Shown: one piece after another, positions 1 to 7,893 of the stretch
How the letters are laid out: each line of letters opens with the position of its first letter
Numbering within the stretch: the first letter of the stretch is position 1
Source: an uncultured Bacilli bacterium
GTDB taxonomy: Bacteria; Bacillota_I; Bacilli_A; RFN20; CAG-631
Length of the DNA stretch: 64,000 nucleotides
Assembly: GCA_934201705.1 (NCBI GenBank)
Contig: CAKPXF010000003.1
Coordinates: 1 to 64,000, forward strand
Reading direction: 5' to 3'
Position numbers and translations under genes: made by a program
The notes under the pieces: generated by a model
What the model saw: the letters and a program-made list of their open reading frames with translations, nothing else
Database searches by the model: none
What the model was told of the DNA's origin: nothing

Positions 1-147
1 TTTTACAAGTACTGTATCATTAGATACTTTAGCTTTCTTAGTAAAACTATTGTAGCCTACAATTGATACTGTTGCTAAAATTGCTAAAATTGCAATTACA
101 ACTAATAGTTCAACTAATGTAAAAGCCTTTTTAATTTTCTTTTTCAT
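1..147 (-). CDS. Giant prepilin-like protein, copy 1 (partial, 5' end only)
   Basis: Only the first 49 codons lie in the window; the gene runs off the left edge. They encode a basic leader (MKKKIKKA), a class III prepilin motif AFTLVELL with Glu at +5, and an uninterrupted hydrophobic helix, followed by FTKKAKVSNDTVLVK. The residue at -1 is Ala, as in some ComGC proteins. This stretch is almost identical to the starts of the two complete paralogues at 412-2616 and 4930-7035, so the rest is probably a ~700-residue surface protein of the same family. It should be cleaved by a prepilin peptidase and assembled or held at the membrane by its N-terminal helix. Its promoter carries a G8 tract (227-234). 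Confidence 0.8.
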   Translation of the reverse strand, partial: MKKKIKKAFTLVELLVVIAILAILATVSIVGYNSFTKKAKVSNDTVLVK

Positions 148-220
148 AATTTTATTAATTTTCCTTTCTTTTAAACTAATAAATTATAAATTTATAATTC
201 ATTAATTTTTAACGAGATTT

Positions 221-248
221 AGTATACCCCCCCCAGGCATAATTTCAA
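221..248 (-). promoter_or_regulatory. Promoter of prepilin copy 1 with poly-G spacer (G8)
   Basis: Read on the minus strand: TTGAAA (-35, 248-243), a 16-bp spacer ending in eight G (234-227), then TATACT (-10, 226-221). The start codon is at 147, giving a 5' leader of about 65 nt. The same layout occurs at both other prepilin genes with tract lengths of 10 and 9. A mononucleotide run in a promoter spacer is a known slippage site for on/off or graded expression. Confidence 0.7.
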
Positions 249-306
249 CAACTTGTCATAAACTGCAATTTAAATGTAAAAATTTTATCAAAAATTAATT
301 ATGAAT

Positions 307-331
307 TTACTATATACTATGTATATAGTAA
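307..331. promoter_or_regulatory. Perfect 11-bp inverted repeat upstream of prepilin copy 1
   Basis: TTACTATATAC, 3-nt spacer, GTATATAGTAA. It lies 58 bp beyond the -35 element, and the same palindrome sits at exactly the same distance from the -35 of the other two prepilin genes (2776-2800 and 7196-7220). This suggests an operator for a dimeric regulator; the regulator is unknown. Confidence 0.5.
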
Positions 332-364
332 CAAAAAAATAATACACATTTTTTATGTACTATG

Positions 365-387
365 AAAAAAAAGGAGCACAAGCTCCT
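365..387 (-). terminator. Rho-independent terminator after prepilin copy 2
   Basis: On the minus strand the stem AGGAGC / GCTCCT (6 bp, 4-nt loop) is followed by a run of T. It lies just downstream of the stop codon at 412. Confidence 0.75.
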
Positions 388-411
388 CTCTGTTATTTAT
401 TAAAAACAATA

Positions 412-2616
412 TTATGCAATTTTCTTTACACCAAGTAATGAATTGCTTGAATCATAAGCATATACCAATAATGAAACATTACTATCAATATATGTACTTT
501 CATTAACATCAAATACTAGATATGTTACATCATTTTTAACTACAATTGCAAACCCATTTTCATATGCATTAACTTCAATTCCATTCTTTTCAGCTGTTCT
601 TTTATCATATGCTTTAAATGTTTTTGACAATGGAGATGTCGATTCAGTATTAATAGGCAAACTAATAAAATATTTTCTTCCATTAGACACGTTCCATACA
701 TTTCTATTTGATAAATCAGTTAAATCACTGTTTGTCCATGCACTTCCATTTATAGTCCAATAAGTAGAATTAACATTAAATGCTAATTTATATGATACAG
801 AATTATCGCTCGTATTAATGCTTAATTTATCGTTTTCTTGATTAACAATAACATTTTTATCAGCAAAATAGTTTGTAGAAAGGAACGAACCACCAATGGC
901 ATTTTGATACATTGCGTTTAATTCATTCAATTTTGGGGCAAATTCAACAATTGGTTTAGAATTGTCAGAAATCGAGTTAAAGATACCACTATTTGTACAA
1001 TTTGTTACCTCAATTATGCTATTAGAATTACTAATAGTATCTATATATGATGAATTTCCATATAAATATCCAACACTAGAAGTACCAGTAATATTTCCAT
1101 TATTAATACAATTAATGAATTTTATATTTGTTTTTGCAGAAAAGTTTGGGCCTGATCCAATTAAGAAACCAGTACAAGTACCTTCATTTTGTATATTAAC
1201 ATTATTAGTTATATTTGAAAATACATATTCAACATCATCATTACCTTTAGTAAATAATGCATCAATTACAACAAAGCCGAAATTGCTACAATTAACATTA
1301 ATAATATCTTCAGTGCTATCAAAAGTAATATTATCAAAAATTGCACCAAAAGATGTCCCCCAGTCAGCACATGCTAGAAGATTAACACCTACATTACTCA
1401 TAACAATTTTCATATTTTTGAATGTTACATGTCCAGTTATTTGGTAGGCATTAAATAAACTTTTATAGTTACTTGTAGGAAAATCAGCGATTATTTTATA
1501 ATTTGAGCCATCATAAACCCCAGTAAATCCATTTGCTGAATATGCACTTTCACTATCAATAACAATATCATTATTTTGTTTAAAATAATATGATTTACCT
1601 GTTATCATATCATTAGATAATTGTTTAATATTTGAAAAATTTGATCTATCTGAAATTAAATAAGGACTCTTTTCAGTGCCTAAACCTCCAGCAAACAAAC
1701 TAGTCTTTGCTATATCAACAACTTCTTCTACCTTTGAATCAGTAGGAATAGAAGATGAAGCATTAATATCACTTTTTGCTGCTTCTGTAGTTGGAGCTAC
1801 ACTTCCAACACTAGCACCTTTTACAACATTAACTTTTACATCATTCGCAGCTTTTGAATTTACTAAAATAGTACTTACTTTAGAACCTTTTTCAACAACA
1901 ACTCTTCCTTTTTTAATTTCAATATTTCCAAGAACATTTCCATATTCATGATATGAATTTCCAGCAACTGCTTCAATATCAACTTTTTTTACATCACCAT
2001 AGTGATATACTGTATCAAGTGATGCGTCAACATTTAAAATTGTATCCTTATTAGTATTGATAGATACTGTTTTACCAGTTTCTCCACTTGTATAAGAAAT
2101 TTCATTTACATTTGTATTACTACCAACATCTAAACCAGTTGTAATAGCTAAAGCTCCATCATAAGTAAATTCACTAGTTAAATAGTGAGCAAATTCATTT
2201 TTTGTATCGCTGAAATCTTTTGCAGTTTTTGTGATTAAAAACATCTTATCCTTAGAAGTAACTTTTTCTGTTGGATAAACCACATTCTTACTATCATCTA
2301 ATAATACCATTTGGTCATTTTCACTATCCCAAACAATATTATAATTTGTAGTTGTAGGAGTTAGTTTTTCAACATCATATCCAGCACCAAATACATCTTC
2401 TAGTGCATCTGTCATTGTATTATTCTTATCATCAGTTTGTTGATTAGCAAATAATACATCATTCATTTGTTTTACAAGTACTGTATCATTAGATACTTTA
2501 GCTTTCTTAGTAAAACTATTGTAGCCTACAATTGATACTGTTGCTAGAATTGCTAGAATTGCAATTACAACTAATAGTTCGACTAATGTAAAAGCTTTTT
2601 TAATTTTCTTTCTCAT
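412..2616 (-). CDS. Giant prepilin-like surface protein, copy 2 (734 aa)
   Basis: Residues 1-35 form a type IV prepilin signal: basic leader, AFTLVELL, Glu+5 and a hydrophobic helix. The region around residues 195-315 is closely conserved with the 701-aa paralogue at 4930-7035 (for example NSYHEYG, VSTILVNSK, GSVAPTTEAAKSDINAS) and ends in GLGTEKSPYL. That motif often precedes beta-helix or GLUG-type passenger domains. The remaining ~420 residues (FTGVYDGSNYKI and many short Asn/Thr-rich beta stretches) differ strongly between paralogues. At 734 aa it is four to five times longer than ordinary type IV major pilins or ComGC. No pilus assembly genes are nearby. I infer a cell-surface adhesin or antigen tethered or polymerised through the pilin helix. 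The promoter contains a G10 tract, so expression may vary by slippage. No function beyond this can be assigned. Confidence 0.85.
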   Translation of the reverse strand: MRKKIKKAFTLVELLVVIAILAILATVSIVGYNSFTKKAKVSNDTVLVKQMNDVLFANQQTDDKNNTMTDALEDVFGAGYDVEKLTPTTTNYNIVWDSENDQMVLLDDSKNVVYPTEKVTSKDKMFLITKTAKDFSDTKNEFAHYLTSEFTYDGALAITTGLDVGSNTNVNEISYTSGETGKTVSINTNKDTILNVDASLDTVYHYGDVKKVDIEAVAGNSYHEYGNVLGNIEIKKGRVVVEKGSKVSTILVNSKAANDVKVNVVKGASVGSVAPTTEAAKSDINASSSIPTDSKVEEVVDIAKTSLFAGGLGTEKSPYLISDRSNFSNIKQLSNDMITGKSYYFKQNNDIVIDSESAYSANGFTGVYDGSNYKIIADFPTSNYKSLFNAYQITGHVTFKNMKIVMSNVGVNLLACADWGTSFGAIFDNITFDSTEDIINVNCSNFGFVVIDALFTKGNDDVEYVFSNITNNVNIQNEGTCTGFLIGSGPNFSAKTNIKFINCINNGNITGTSSVGYLYGNSSYIDTISNSNSIIEVTNCTNSGIFNSISDNSKPIVEFAPKLNELNAMYQNAIGGSFLSTNYFADKNVIVNQENDKLSINTSDNSVSYKLAFNVNSTYWTINGSAWTNSDLTDLSNRNVWNVSNGRKYFISLPINTESTSPLSKTFKAYDKRTAEKNGIEVNAYENGFAIVVKNDVTYLVFDVNESTYIDSNVSLLVYAYDSSNSLLGVKKIA

Positions 2617-2688
2617 AATTTTATAAATTTCCTTTCTTTTAAACTAATAAATTATAAATTTATAATTCATTAATTTTTAACGCAATTT

Positions 2689-2717
2689 AGTATACCCCCC
2701 CCCCGGCATAATTTCAA
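2689..2717 (-). promoter_or_regulatory. Promoter of prepilin copy 2 with poly-G spacer (G10)
   Basis: Minus strand: TTGAAA (2717-2712), 17-bp spacer made of TTATGCC plus ten G (2704-2695), TATACT (2694-2689). A 17-bp spacer is the sigma-A optimum, so this copy would be predicted strong in the sequenced state, compared with 16 bp in copy 1. Confidence 0.7.
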
Positions 2718-2775
2718 CAACTTGTCATAAACTGCAATTTAAATGTAAAAATTTTATCAAAAATTAATTATGAAT

Positions 2776-2800
2776 TTACTATATACAAAGTATATAGTAA
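2776..2800. promoter_or_regulatory. Perfect 11-bp inverted repeat upstream of prepilin copy 2
   Basis: TTACTATATAC-AAA-GTATATAGTAA, 58 bp from the -35 hexamer. It is the second of three identically placed copies. Confidence 0.5.
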
Positions 2801-2853
2801 CAAAAAAATAATACACACTTTTTATGTACAATGACAAATTAAGTGTGTATTAT
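2801..2853 (-). terminator. Terminator between CBS gene and prepilin copy 2
   Basis: A 13-bp perfect stem (2808-2820 with 2841-2853, ATAATACACACTT / AAGTGTGTATTAT) is followed on the minus strand by seven T. It would stop transcripts from the CBS-domain gene before they reach the phase-variable promoter. A nearly identical hairpin is at 7228-7273. Confidence 0.7.
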
Positions 2854-2949
2854 CTTTTATATACACAAAAGCTGTTTGTAAATTTTATTGCTTATAAATT
2901 TATTTCTAAAAAAAAACTTCATTTTTGCTAAATGAAATTCTTTATAAAA

Positions 2950-3645
2950 TCATATTTTAAATAAATCAAAAGGAGTAATTAATCCTATCAATGGTTTTAA
3001 TGGATTTCCATCCTTAGTTAATAAAATCATTTTTAATTTTTTAGTATTTTTTTGATTGATTTTAAATAGTTTAATGATTTCTTTTACTTCAATATCATCT
3101 GAAGCAAAGATAAATTTATCACTACTATGATTATTAAATAATATGTATTTATAAAAATCATATATCGTTGTATCTTTATTAATAATGACCTCATTATTAT
3201 TCAATGCATAAGAAAATAATGTGCTTTCAGAAAAAATGCCTATCACAACATTTTTATCATTAATAATAGGAATATGTGAATAACCATTCTTATTCATTAA
3301 ATTCATCACGTCCATTACCTTTGAATTTAATGATGCACATACTATTTCATTTCTTTTACTACATATATCAATTGCTTTAATAGGATTAGTAATCAATACT
3401 AATAAATCTTTTAAAAAATTAATGACATCATTTGTTATTTCAAACATTTCATAATTAGAAACATCTTCATGCACTAAAAAGTTACGCAATTTTCTAACTT
3501 GATCTATTTTTAATTGTAAGCTTTTCTCTTTTACCTTGTTCTTAAAGAAGACTAAAGCGCCTTGATAATTTTCTGCTAATCCATATCTTGAAATAATTTC
3601 ATTTTCTATTTCATTGTAAAGCTTTAAAAAAATTTCATTATTCAT
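2950..3645 (-). CDS. CBS-pair protein with helical N-terminal domain (231 aa)
   Basis: The C-terminal two thirds (about residues 93-231) reads as two CBS motifs: KVMDVMNLMNKNGYSHIPIINDKNVVIGIFSE, then a second, more divergent one ending PLIGLITPFDLF. CBS pairs bind adenine nucleotides or SAM in many families; the ligand here cannot be read. Residues 1-90 are mainly helical, with no recognised domain and no transmembrane segment, so the protein is cytoplasmic. It starts at ATG 3645 behind AAGGAATAA. It stands alone between two prepilin-type genes and has its own downstream terminator. A regulatory or sensory role is likely, but the partner is unknown. Confidence 0.7.
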   Translation of the reverse strand: MNNEIFLKLYNEIENEIISRYGLAENYQGALVFFKNKVKEKSLQLKIDQVRKLRNFLVHEDVSNYEMFEITNDVINFLKDLLVLITNPIKAIDICSKRNEIVCASLNSKVMDVMNLMNKNGYSHIPIINDKNVVIGIFSESTLFSYALNNNEVIINKDTTIYDFYKYILFNNHSSDKFIFASDDIEVKEIIKLFKINQKNTKKLKMILLTKDGNPLKPLIGLITPFDLFKI

Positions 3646-3707
3646 TATAGTTATTCCTTTTACTTAATATAATATAATTTTAACATTATACTAGTAAGTA
3701 AATCTAC

Positions 3708-4583
3708 TTAATTTAACAATTCCCTATAAAATTTTAGATTAAATTCTTCATTTATATAATAAACTATTTCTAAATCCTTACAATTTTTAAAAGCATTGTT
3801 TCCAATTTTTTCAATTGATTTTGGTAAATGAATTTTCTTAATGCTTTCATATTCATCAAAAGCATTATTGGGAATATATTTTACACCATCAAGGACAATA
3901 ACATTATCTATTTTTTCGCTTTTAATATTATTTTTAACAAGTTTTATTGTATCATTATCCTTAACATACCAAATTATATTACTTTCATTAAAATCGCATA
4001 AATAAATATTCTCATTTTTATAATAACAATCTAAAAGTTTTTTATATAACTTTGTAATTTTTGAATAATTAACAAAATAGTTATCATATATTTCATCGTT
4101 TTTAATAGACTTTAATGGATCAACATCATATTTTGTATATATTAAATAATAGTTATCAAAAAGTATTCCTTGTCTATTAACTAATACTTTATTAACTTGA
4201 TCTTTATCGAACCATGAATTTTCAATACCATCATCTATTGTAATAATATCATCATACTTTTCACATGTTACTTCATTGTATTTTTGATTCCATAAAAAGT
4301 AATAATCTTGTCTTTCGGCTTTTAAGGTTAACCTTCTATCTTCATCTATAGCATTACTATTAGTTAATAAATCAAGTAGATCATCATAACGTTCATAACT
4401 ACTTTGTCTGGATGACTCTTTTAATAAATCATTCAATTGTTTACAATTATATGAATCTAATCTTCCTTTAGTAAAATTTATAATACCTTGAAAAGCATAT
4501 ATAGTAATAACAAAAATAACCGCAGCCAAAAGCAAATAAAATATTGTTTCTTTTAACGTGAATCCTTTCTTTGTATGTTTCAT
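3708..4583 (-). CDS. Pseudopilin-like protein with C-terminal LRR_5 (BspA-like) repeats (291 aa)
   Basis: The N-terminus MKHTKKGFTLKETIFY has the classical prepilin cleavage site G/FTLKE with Glu+5, followed by a hydrophobic helix (LLLAAVIFVITIYAF). The middle is Asp/Tyr/Asn-rich with no recognised domain. The last ~75 residues (YIPNNAFDEYESIKKIHLPKSIEKIGNNAFKNC) are about two BspA-type leucine-rich repeats (LRR_5), which are surface-binding modules in gut and oral bacteria. A prepilin signal joined to an LRR passenger is unusual and mirrors the neighbouring giant prepilins, but without the poly-G promoter. The start is supported by GAGGAGAG upstream. It is probably a minor pseudopilin or tip adhesin. 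Confidence 0.75.
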   Translation of the reverse strand: MKHTKKGFTLKETIFYLLLAAVIFVITIYAFQGIINFTKGRLDSYNCKQLNDLLKESSRQSSYERYDDLLDLLTNSNAIDEDRRLTLKAERQDYYFLWNQKYNEVTCEKYDDIITIDDGIENSWFDKDQVNKVLVNRQGILFDNYYLIYTKYDVDPLKSIKNDEIYDNYFVNYSKITKLYKKLLDCYYKNENIYLCDFNESNIIWYVKDNDTIKLVKNNIKSEKIDNVIVLDGVKYIPNNAFDEYESIKKIHLPKSIEKIGNNAFKNCKDLEIVYYINEEFNLKFYRELLN

Positions 4584-4929
4584 TTTTCTCTCCTCATTTC
4601 GACTCTAATTATTACTAAAAAGTAATAAAAAGTCACGACACATTTAGAAACCTTATGAAATTGTCGAGAAGAAGATGAAAAAACATAATTTAAATTGTTT
4701 TATAATTTACAAAAAGTTCGAAATATCATTCAGTATATTAAATTTTCATTTATGATGATTTTAGTTTATTTCATTTTAGTAGATTTTATTTTAATAATAC
4801 TTTTAATAAATAATTGATATTATTATTCTTTAATACATCGTTAAAATACATTTTCCATATAAAATTTAAAAGACTGTGTCGAATATATTGACAACAGTCT
4901 AATTAGTTATATTATATAAATTTGTTTAC
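4584..4929. other. Intergenic region with terminator of prepilin copy 3
   Basis: 346 bp without a gene. It holds a small palindrome in the leader of the pseudopilin gene (ATTACT-AAAA-AGTAAT) and, at 4871-4900, the hairpin AGACTGT...ACAGTCT followed on the minus strand by TTTTAAATTTTA, the likely terminator of the 4930-7035 gene. I see nothing else in it. Confidence 0.5.
4871..4900 (-). terminator. Terminator after prepilin copy 3
   Basis: 7-bp outer stem AGACTGT/ACAGTCT with additional inner pairing (TGTC/GACA), then a T-rich tail on the minus strand, 30 bp after the stop codon. Confidence 0.6.
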
Positions 4930-7035
4930 TTAATTTGTAAATGATGCAGACGAAAGAACGTTATTTTCATTATCATAAGCAATTACCATTACTATTGGTT
5001 TAGTTCCATTAGAAATAGTGTAGCCATCTTTTTCGAAGATATAATATTCTATTCCATTTTTAACCCCAGTGCTCCAACCACAAATTTCATTAGTTTTTTC
5101 TAAATTTTCCATAGTAAAACTTAAATATTTAATTGCTGTTTTATTTAAATCGCTAGTTGCAGAAATTTTCTCTTCAACACTAAACATTTGCGTACCTCCG
5201 CCTTCACCATTAGAACGTGAATAGATTGCCACTTTAACTTCATAATATGATACAGATTCAATATTAGACTTTGTAATATTAAATGTATTGTCATCATTTC
5301 TAGAAATAGCTAATGTATCATTTGGACCATGAACAAATCCTGAAGAAATAACTCTATCAATAGATATTTTTTCACCATTTAATGTAATATTTGAATTAGC
5401 AACATTACCATATGAAATGTAACTATTCCATCTATATGAAGAATTCATATTAGTTGATCTAACAATTCCTTCTTTTGTATTTCCACAATTTTCAATATTC
5501 ATAATCACATTGATATTAGAAGATGGTATATTTCCTAAAAATAAAGACGAATATACACCAATATATGTTCCAGCATTAAAGCAATTAGTAAATGAAAGTG
5601 TTAAATTGTTTACAGCATATCCCACAAACACAGCACTATAGCTAGTAGAATTAATATTTGCTTCATTTTTACAATTAATTAACGTTGCTTTGTTAAAAGC
5701 ATTTCCAATAATCATTCCTGAATTATTTTCAAAAGACATATTTCCTTTTGTAACTATATTTTCAACAGTTGCCGAATAAGCATTGCATAATAGAGTACCT
5801 TGATTCAACACTAAATTTTTAACTTCAACATTGTTTGAATTATAGATTAATGTTGAATACTTTGCTGATGTATCATCGTTAAAATATGTTGCATCAGGTA
5901 AAGTCACTTTATACCCATTACCATTAAATGTTCCGTCAAAATTTTTAATAACACAATATGTAAACCAATTAAATCCTGTCCATTGAATCTTAGATAATTT
6001 ATCAAAAGGCACATTAATTTCATTAGCTAGTTCAACATGTATATTTTTAGTTTCAGCTAATTTGTCAATATTTTTTAATTGATCAACCGACAAAACTAAA
6101 TAAGGACTCTTTTCAGTTCCTAATCCTCCAGCAAATAAGCTAGTCTTAGTTGTATCAACAACTTCTTCTACTTTTGAATCAGTAGGAATTGTAGATGAAG
6201 CATTAATATCACTTTTTGCTGCTTCTGTTGTTGGAGCTACACTTCCAACACTTGCACTTGTCACAACATCAATTTTTACATCATTTGCAACTTTTGAGTT
6301 TACTAAAACTGTACTTACTTTTGAATTTTTTTCTAATGCTACTCTTCCTTTTGTTATCTCAATATTTCCAAATACTTCACCATATTCATGATATGAATTA
6401 TTAGCTACTGCTTGTACATCAATTGTTACTGCATTACCATAATGGCTTATAGTATCATTTTCTCCATTAACTGTTAATGTACCACCATTTGTACGAATTA
6501 CAACATCATCTTTAGCAACATCATTTTTATAATTAATTTTGTTAACATTTGTATTATTACCTACATCAATACCAGCTTTTACTTCCAAATCACCTGTAAA
6601 TGCTGTACCTTTTAAATATACTGAATAATCTGTTGCAGTATTATATTCGCTAACAAACTTCCAGTTTTTATATTCTTCAGTACTCTTTTCTCCATATACT
6701 GCAGTACCTTTTTCATCAAGTAAAGCAAATTGATTTGTTTTTTGATTCCAAATGATATCATAATCAGTAGCTGTTGGAGTTAGTTTTTCAACATCATATC
6801 CTGCTTCACTTGTAATCTTTAAAGCATCTGTTGGAGTTTTAGCATCTCCATTTACCATTGAATCAGCCTTTAATAAAGTATTTAATTGTGATACTAAAGC
6901 TGTATCATTAGATACTTTAGCTTTCTTAGTAAAACTATTATAACCAACAATTGATACTGTTGCTAAAATTGCTAGAATTGCAATTACAACTAATAGTTCA
7001 ACTAATGTAAAAGCTTTTTTAATTTTCTTTTTCAT
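4930..7035 (-). CDS. Giant prepilin-like surface protein, copy 3 (701 aa)
   Basis: It has the same plan as the 734-aa copy: residues 1-48 are almost identical (AFTLVELLVVIAILAILA helix, then FTKKAKVSNDT), residues 40-195 are moderately diverged, residues ~195-310 are highly conserved (SYHEYGEVFGNIEI, VSTVLVNSK, APTTEAAKSDINAS, GLGTEKSPYL), and the C-terminal ~390 residues are unrelated in detail. The C-terminal part still has the pattern expected of a beta-helix-like or repeated beta-structure domain (FDGTFNGNGYKVTL, then Asn/Gly-rich short strands). The conserved middle is about 90% identical in DNA with the other copy, while the tail is not. This mosaic suggests exchange of passenger domains. 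Promoter spacer tract is G9. Confidence 0.85.
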   Translation of the reverse strand: MKKKIKKAFTLVELLVVIAILAILATVSIVGYNSFTKKAKVSNDTALVSQLNTLLKADSMVNGDAKTPTDALKITSEAGYDVEKLTPTATDYDIIWNQKTNQFALLDEKGTAVYGEKSTEEYKNWKFVSEYNTATDYSVYLKGTAFTGDLEVKAGIDVGNNTNVNKINYKNDVAKDDVVIRTNGGTLTVNGENDTISHYGNAVTIDVQAVANNSYHEYGEVFGNIEITKGRVALEKNSKVSTVLVNSKVANDVKIDVVTSASVGSVAPTTEAAKSDINASSTIPTDSKVEEVVDTTKTSLFAGGLGTEKSPYLVLSVDQLKNIDKLAETKNIHVELANEINVPFDKLSKIQWTGFNWFTYCVIKNFDGTFNGNGYKVTLPDATYFNDDTSAKYSTLIYNSNNVEVKNLVLNQGTLLCNAYSATVENIVTKGNMSFENNSGMIIGNAFNKATLINCKNEANINSTSYSAVFVGYAVNNLTLSFTNCFNAGTYIGVYSSLFLGNIPSSNINVIMNIENCGNTKEGIVRSTNMNSSYRWNSYISYGNVANSNITLNGEKISIDRVISSGFVHGPNDTLAISRNDDNTFNITKSNIESVSYYEVKVAIYSRSNGEGGGTQMFSVEEKISATSDLNKTAIKYLSFTMENLEKTNEICGWSTGVKNGIEYYIFEKDGYTISNGTKPIVMVIAYDNENNVLSSASFTN

Positions 7036-7108
7036 AATTTTATTTATTTTCCTTTCTTTTAAACTAATAAATTATAAATTTATAATTCATTAATTTTTAA
7101 CGGAATTC

Positions 7109-7137
7109 AGTATAACCCCCCCCCGGCATAATTTCAA
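7109..7137 (-). promoter_or_regulatory. Promoter of prepilin copy 3 with poly-G spacer (G9)
   Basis: Minus strand: TTGAAA (7137-7132), 17-bp spacer (TTATGCC, nine G at 7124-7116, one T), TATACT (7114-7109). The extra T next to the -10 compensates for the shorter tract, keeping the spacer at 17. Confidence 0.7.
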
Positions 7138-7195
7138 CAACTTGTCATAAACTGCAATTTAAATGTAACATTTTTATTAAAAATTCATTATAAAT

Positions 7196-7220
7196 TTACT
7201 ATATACAAAGTATATAGTAA
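7196..7220. promoter_or_regulatory. Perfect 11-bp inverted repeat upstream of prepilin copy 3
   Basis: TTACTATATAC-AAA-GTATATAGTAA, again 58 bp from the -35. Confidence 0.5.
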
Positions 7221-7227
7221 CAAAAAG

Positions 7228-7273
7228 ATAATACACACTTTTTATGTACTATGACAAATTAAGTGTGTATTAT
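7228..7273 (-). terminator. Terminator-like hairpin upstream of prepilin copy 3
   Basis: 13-bp stem identical to that at 2808-2853. The T-run after it on the minus strand is broken by a C (TATCTTTTTG), so it may be weaker. It insulates the promoter from the upstream gene. Confidence 0.55.
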
Positions 7274-7353
7274 CTTTTAAACGCAAAATTAACAATCAAA
7301 ATATCAATTGTATTAAATATAAAATTATATGTACTAAATATTTGTAAATAAAA

Positions 7354-7375
7354 ACTCAGTTGAATTTAACTGAGT
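7354..7375 (-). terminator. Terminator after small membrane protein gene
   Basis: 8-bp stem ACTCAGTT / AACTGAGT with a 6-nt loop and TTTTT tail on the minus strand, directly after the stop codon at 7387. Confidence 0.7.
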
Positions 7376-7386
7376 CATTATAATTA

Positions 7387-7644
7387 TTATTTAACTTCAC
7401 TAGTATGATTTTTTTTCTTAACACTTAAAATAACTTTCTTTTCTCCAAGAATTACGTCAGGCTTAAATGATAATACTATGCATGAAATAACTAAAACAAC
7501 ATCAATGCCACATAATACTAAATACATTAAGAATGATTTATCTTCAACTTTCAAAGAGAATACTACAACAAAAGCTGAAAGAACTAATATTAAAGCTGCC
7601 AATATAATTAATAAAGTAGAAAGTCCAGATTTTTTCATTTTCAT
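7387..7644 (-). CDS. Small two-helix membrane protein (85 aa)
   Basis: Two hydrophobic segments (LLIILAALILVLSAFVVVFSL and MYLVLCGIDVVLVISCIVLSF) separated by a short KVEDKSF loop, with a basic C-terminal tail (VKKKNHTSEVK). I do not recognise the family. I chose ATG 7644 because GGAGG lies six bases before it; an upstream in-frame ATG at 7659 contains that ribosome binding site in its own codons. The gene stands alone between prepilin copy 3 and the divergent two-component pair. A 10-C run lies ~110 bp upstream. Confidence 0.6.
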   Translation of the reverse strand: MKMKKSGLSTLLIILAALILVLSAFVVVFSLKVEDKSFLMYLVLCGIDVVLVISCIVLSFKPDVILGEKKVILSVKKKNHTSEVK

Positions 7645-7752
7645 AATATAATCCTCCACATTTACGTAATAATTTTACCACACCAATTGATATTTTTCAA
7701 CTTTTTTTAATGTATAAATGCATTTATTTTCGACAAATACTAAATATTAATA

Positions 7753-7762
7753 CCCCCCCCCC
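7753..7762. repeat. 10-bp poly-C/G tract in divergent intergenic region
   Basis: Ten consecutive C on the plus strand in an otherwise extremely AT-rich spacer, between the small membrane protein gene (minus) and the response regulator gene (plus). On the minus strand it is followed by TATTAA, a weak -10 match, but no clear -35 is seen at the right distance. Confidence 0.6.
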
Positions 7763-7893
7763 AACTATTTTATATGCCTTTAAGTAATTATTTTATAATG
7801 AATTGTAAGAATTATATGTGCTTTTAATATAATTTTATGATAAAATTATAATATAAAAAGGCCCAAAAAAAACAAGAATGGAGAAAATGTGTT

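Larger units (their letters stand above)
2469..2860 (-). repeat. Duplicated upstream/N-terminal block, copy 2
   Basis: The DNA from the first ~49 codons of the prepilin gene through its leader, promoter and upstream palindrome is nearly identical in three places: about 1-345, 2469-2813 and 6893-7235. Copies 2 and 3 additionally share the terminator hairpin beyond it. These direct repeats of about 345 bp are long enough for homologous recombination between paralogues. Confidence 0.75.

Noticed and set aside
1676..1951. Plus-strand reading frames inside the prepilin genes (also 962-1447 and 6216-6404)
   Set aside because: They are antisense shadows of well-supported minus-strand genes, with no ribosome binding sites and no recognisable domains.
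7740..7775. The C10 tract as a promoter spacer like those of the prepilin genes
   Set aside because: On neither strand do acceptable -35 and -10 hexamers flank it at 16-18 bp.
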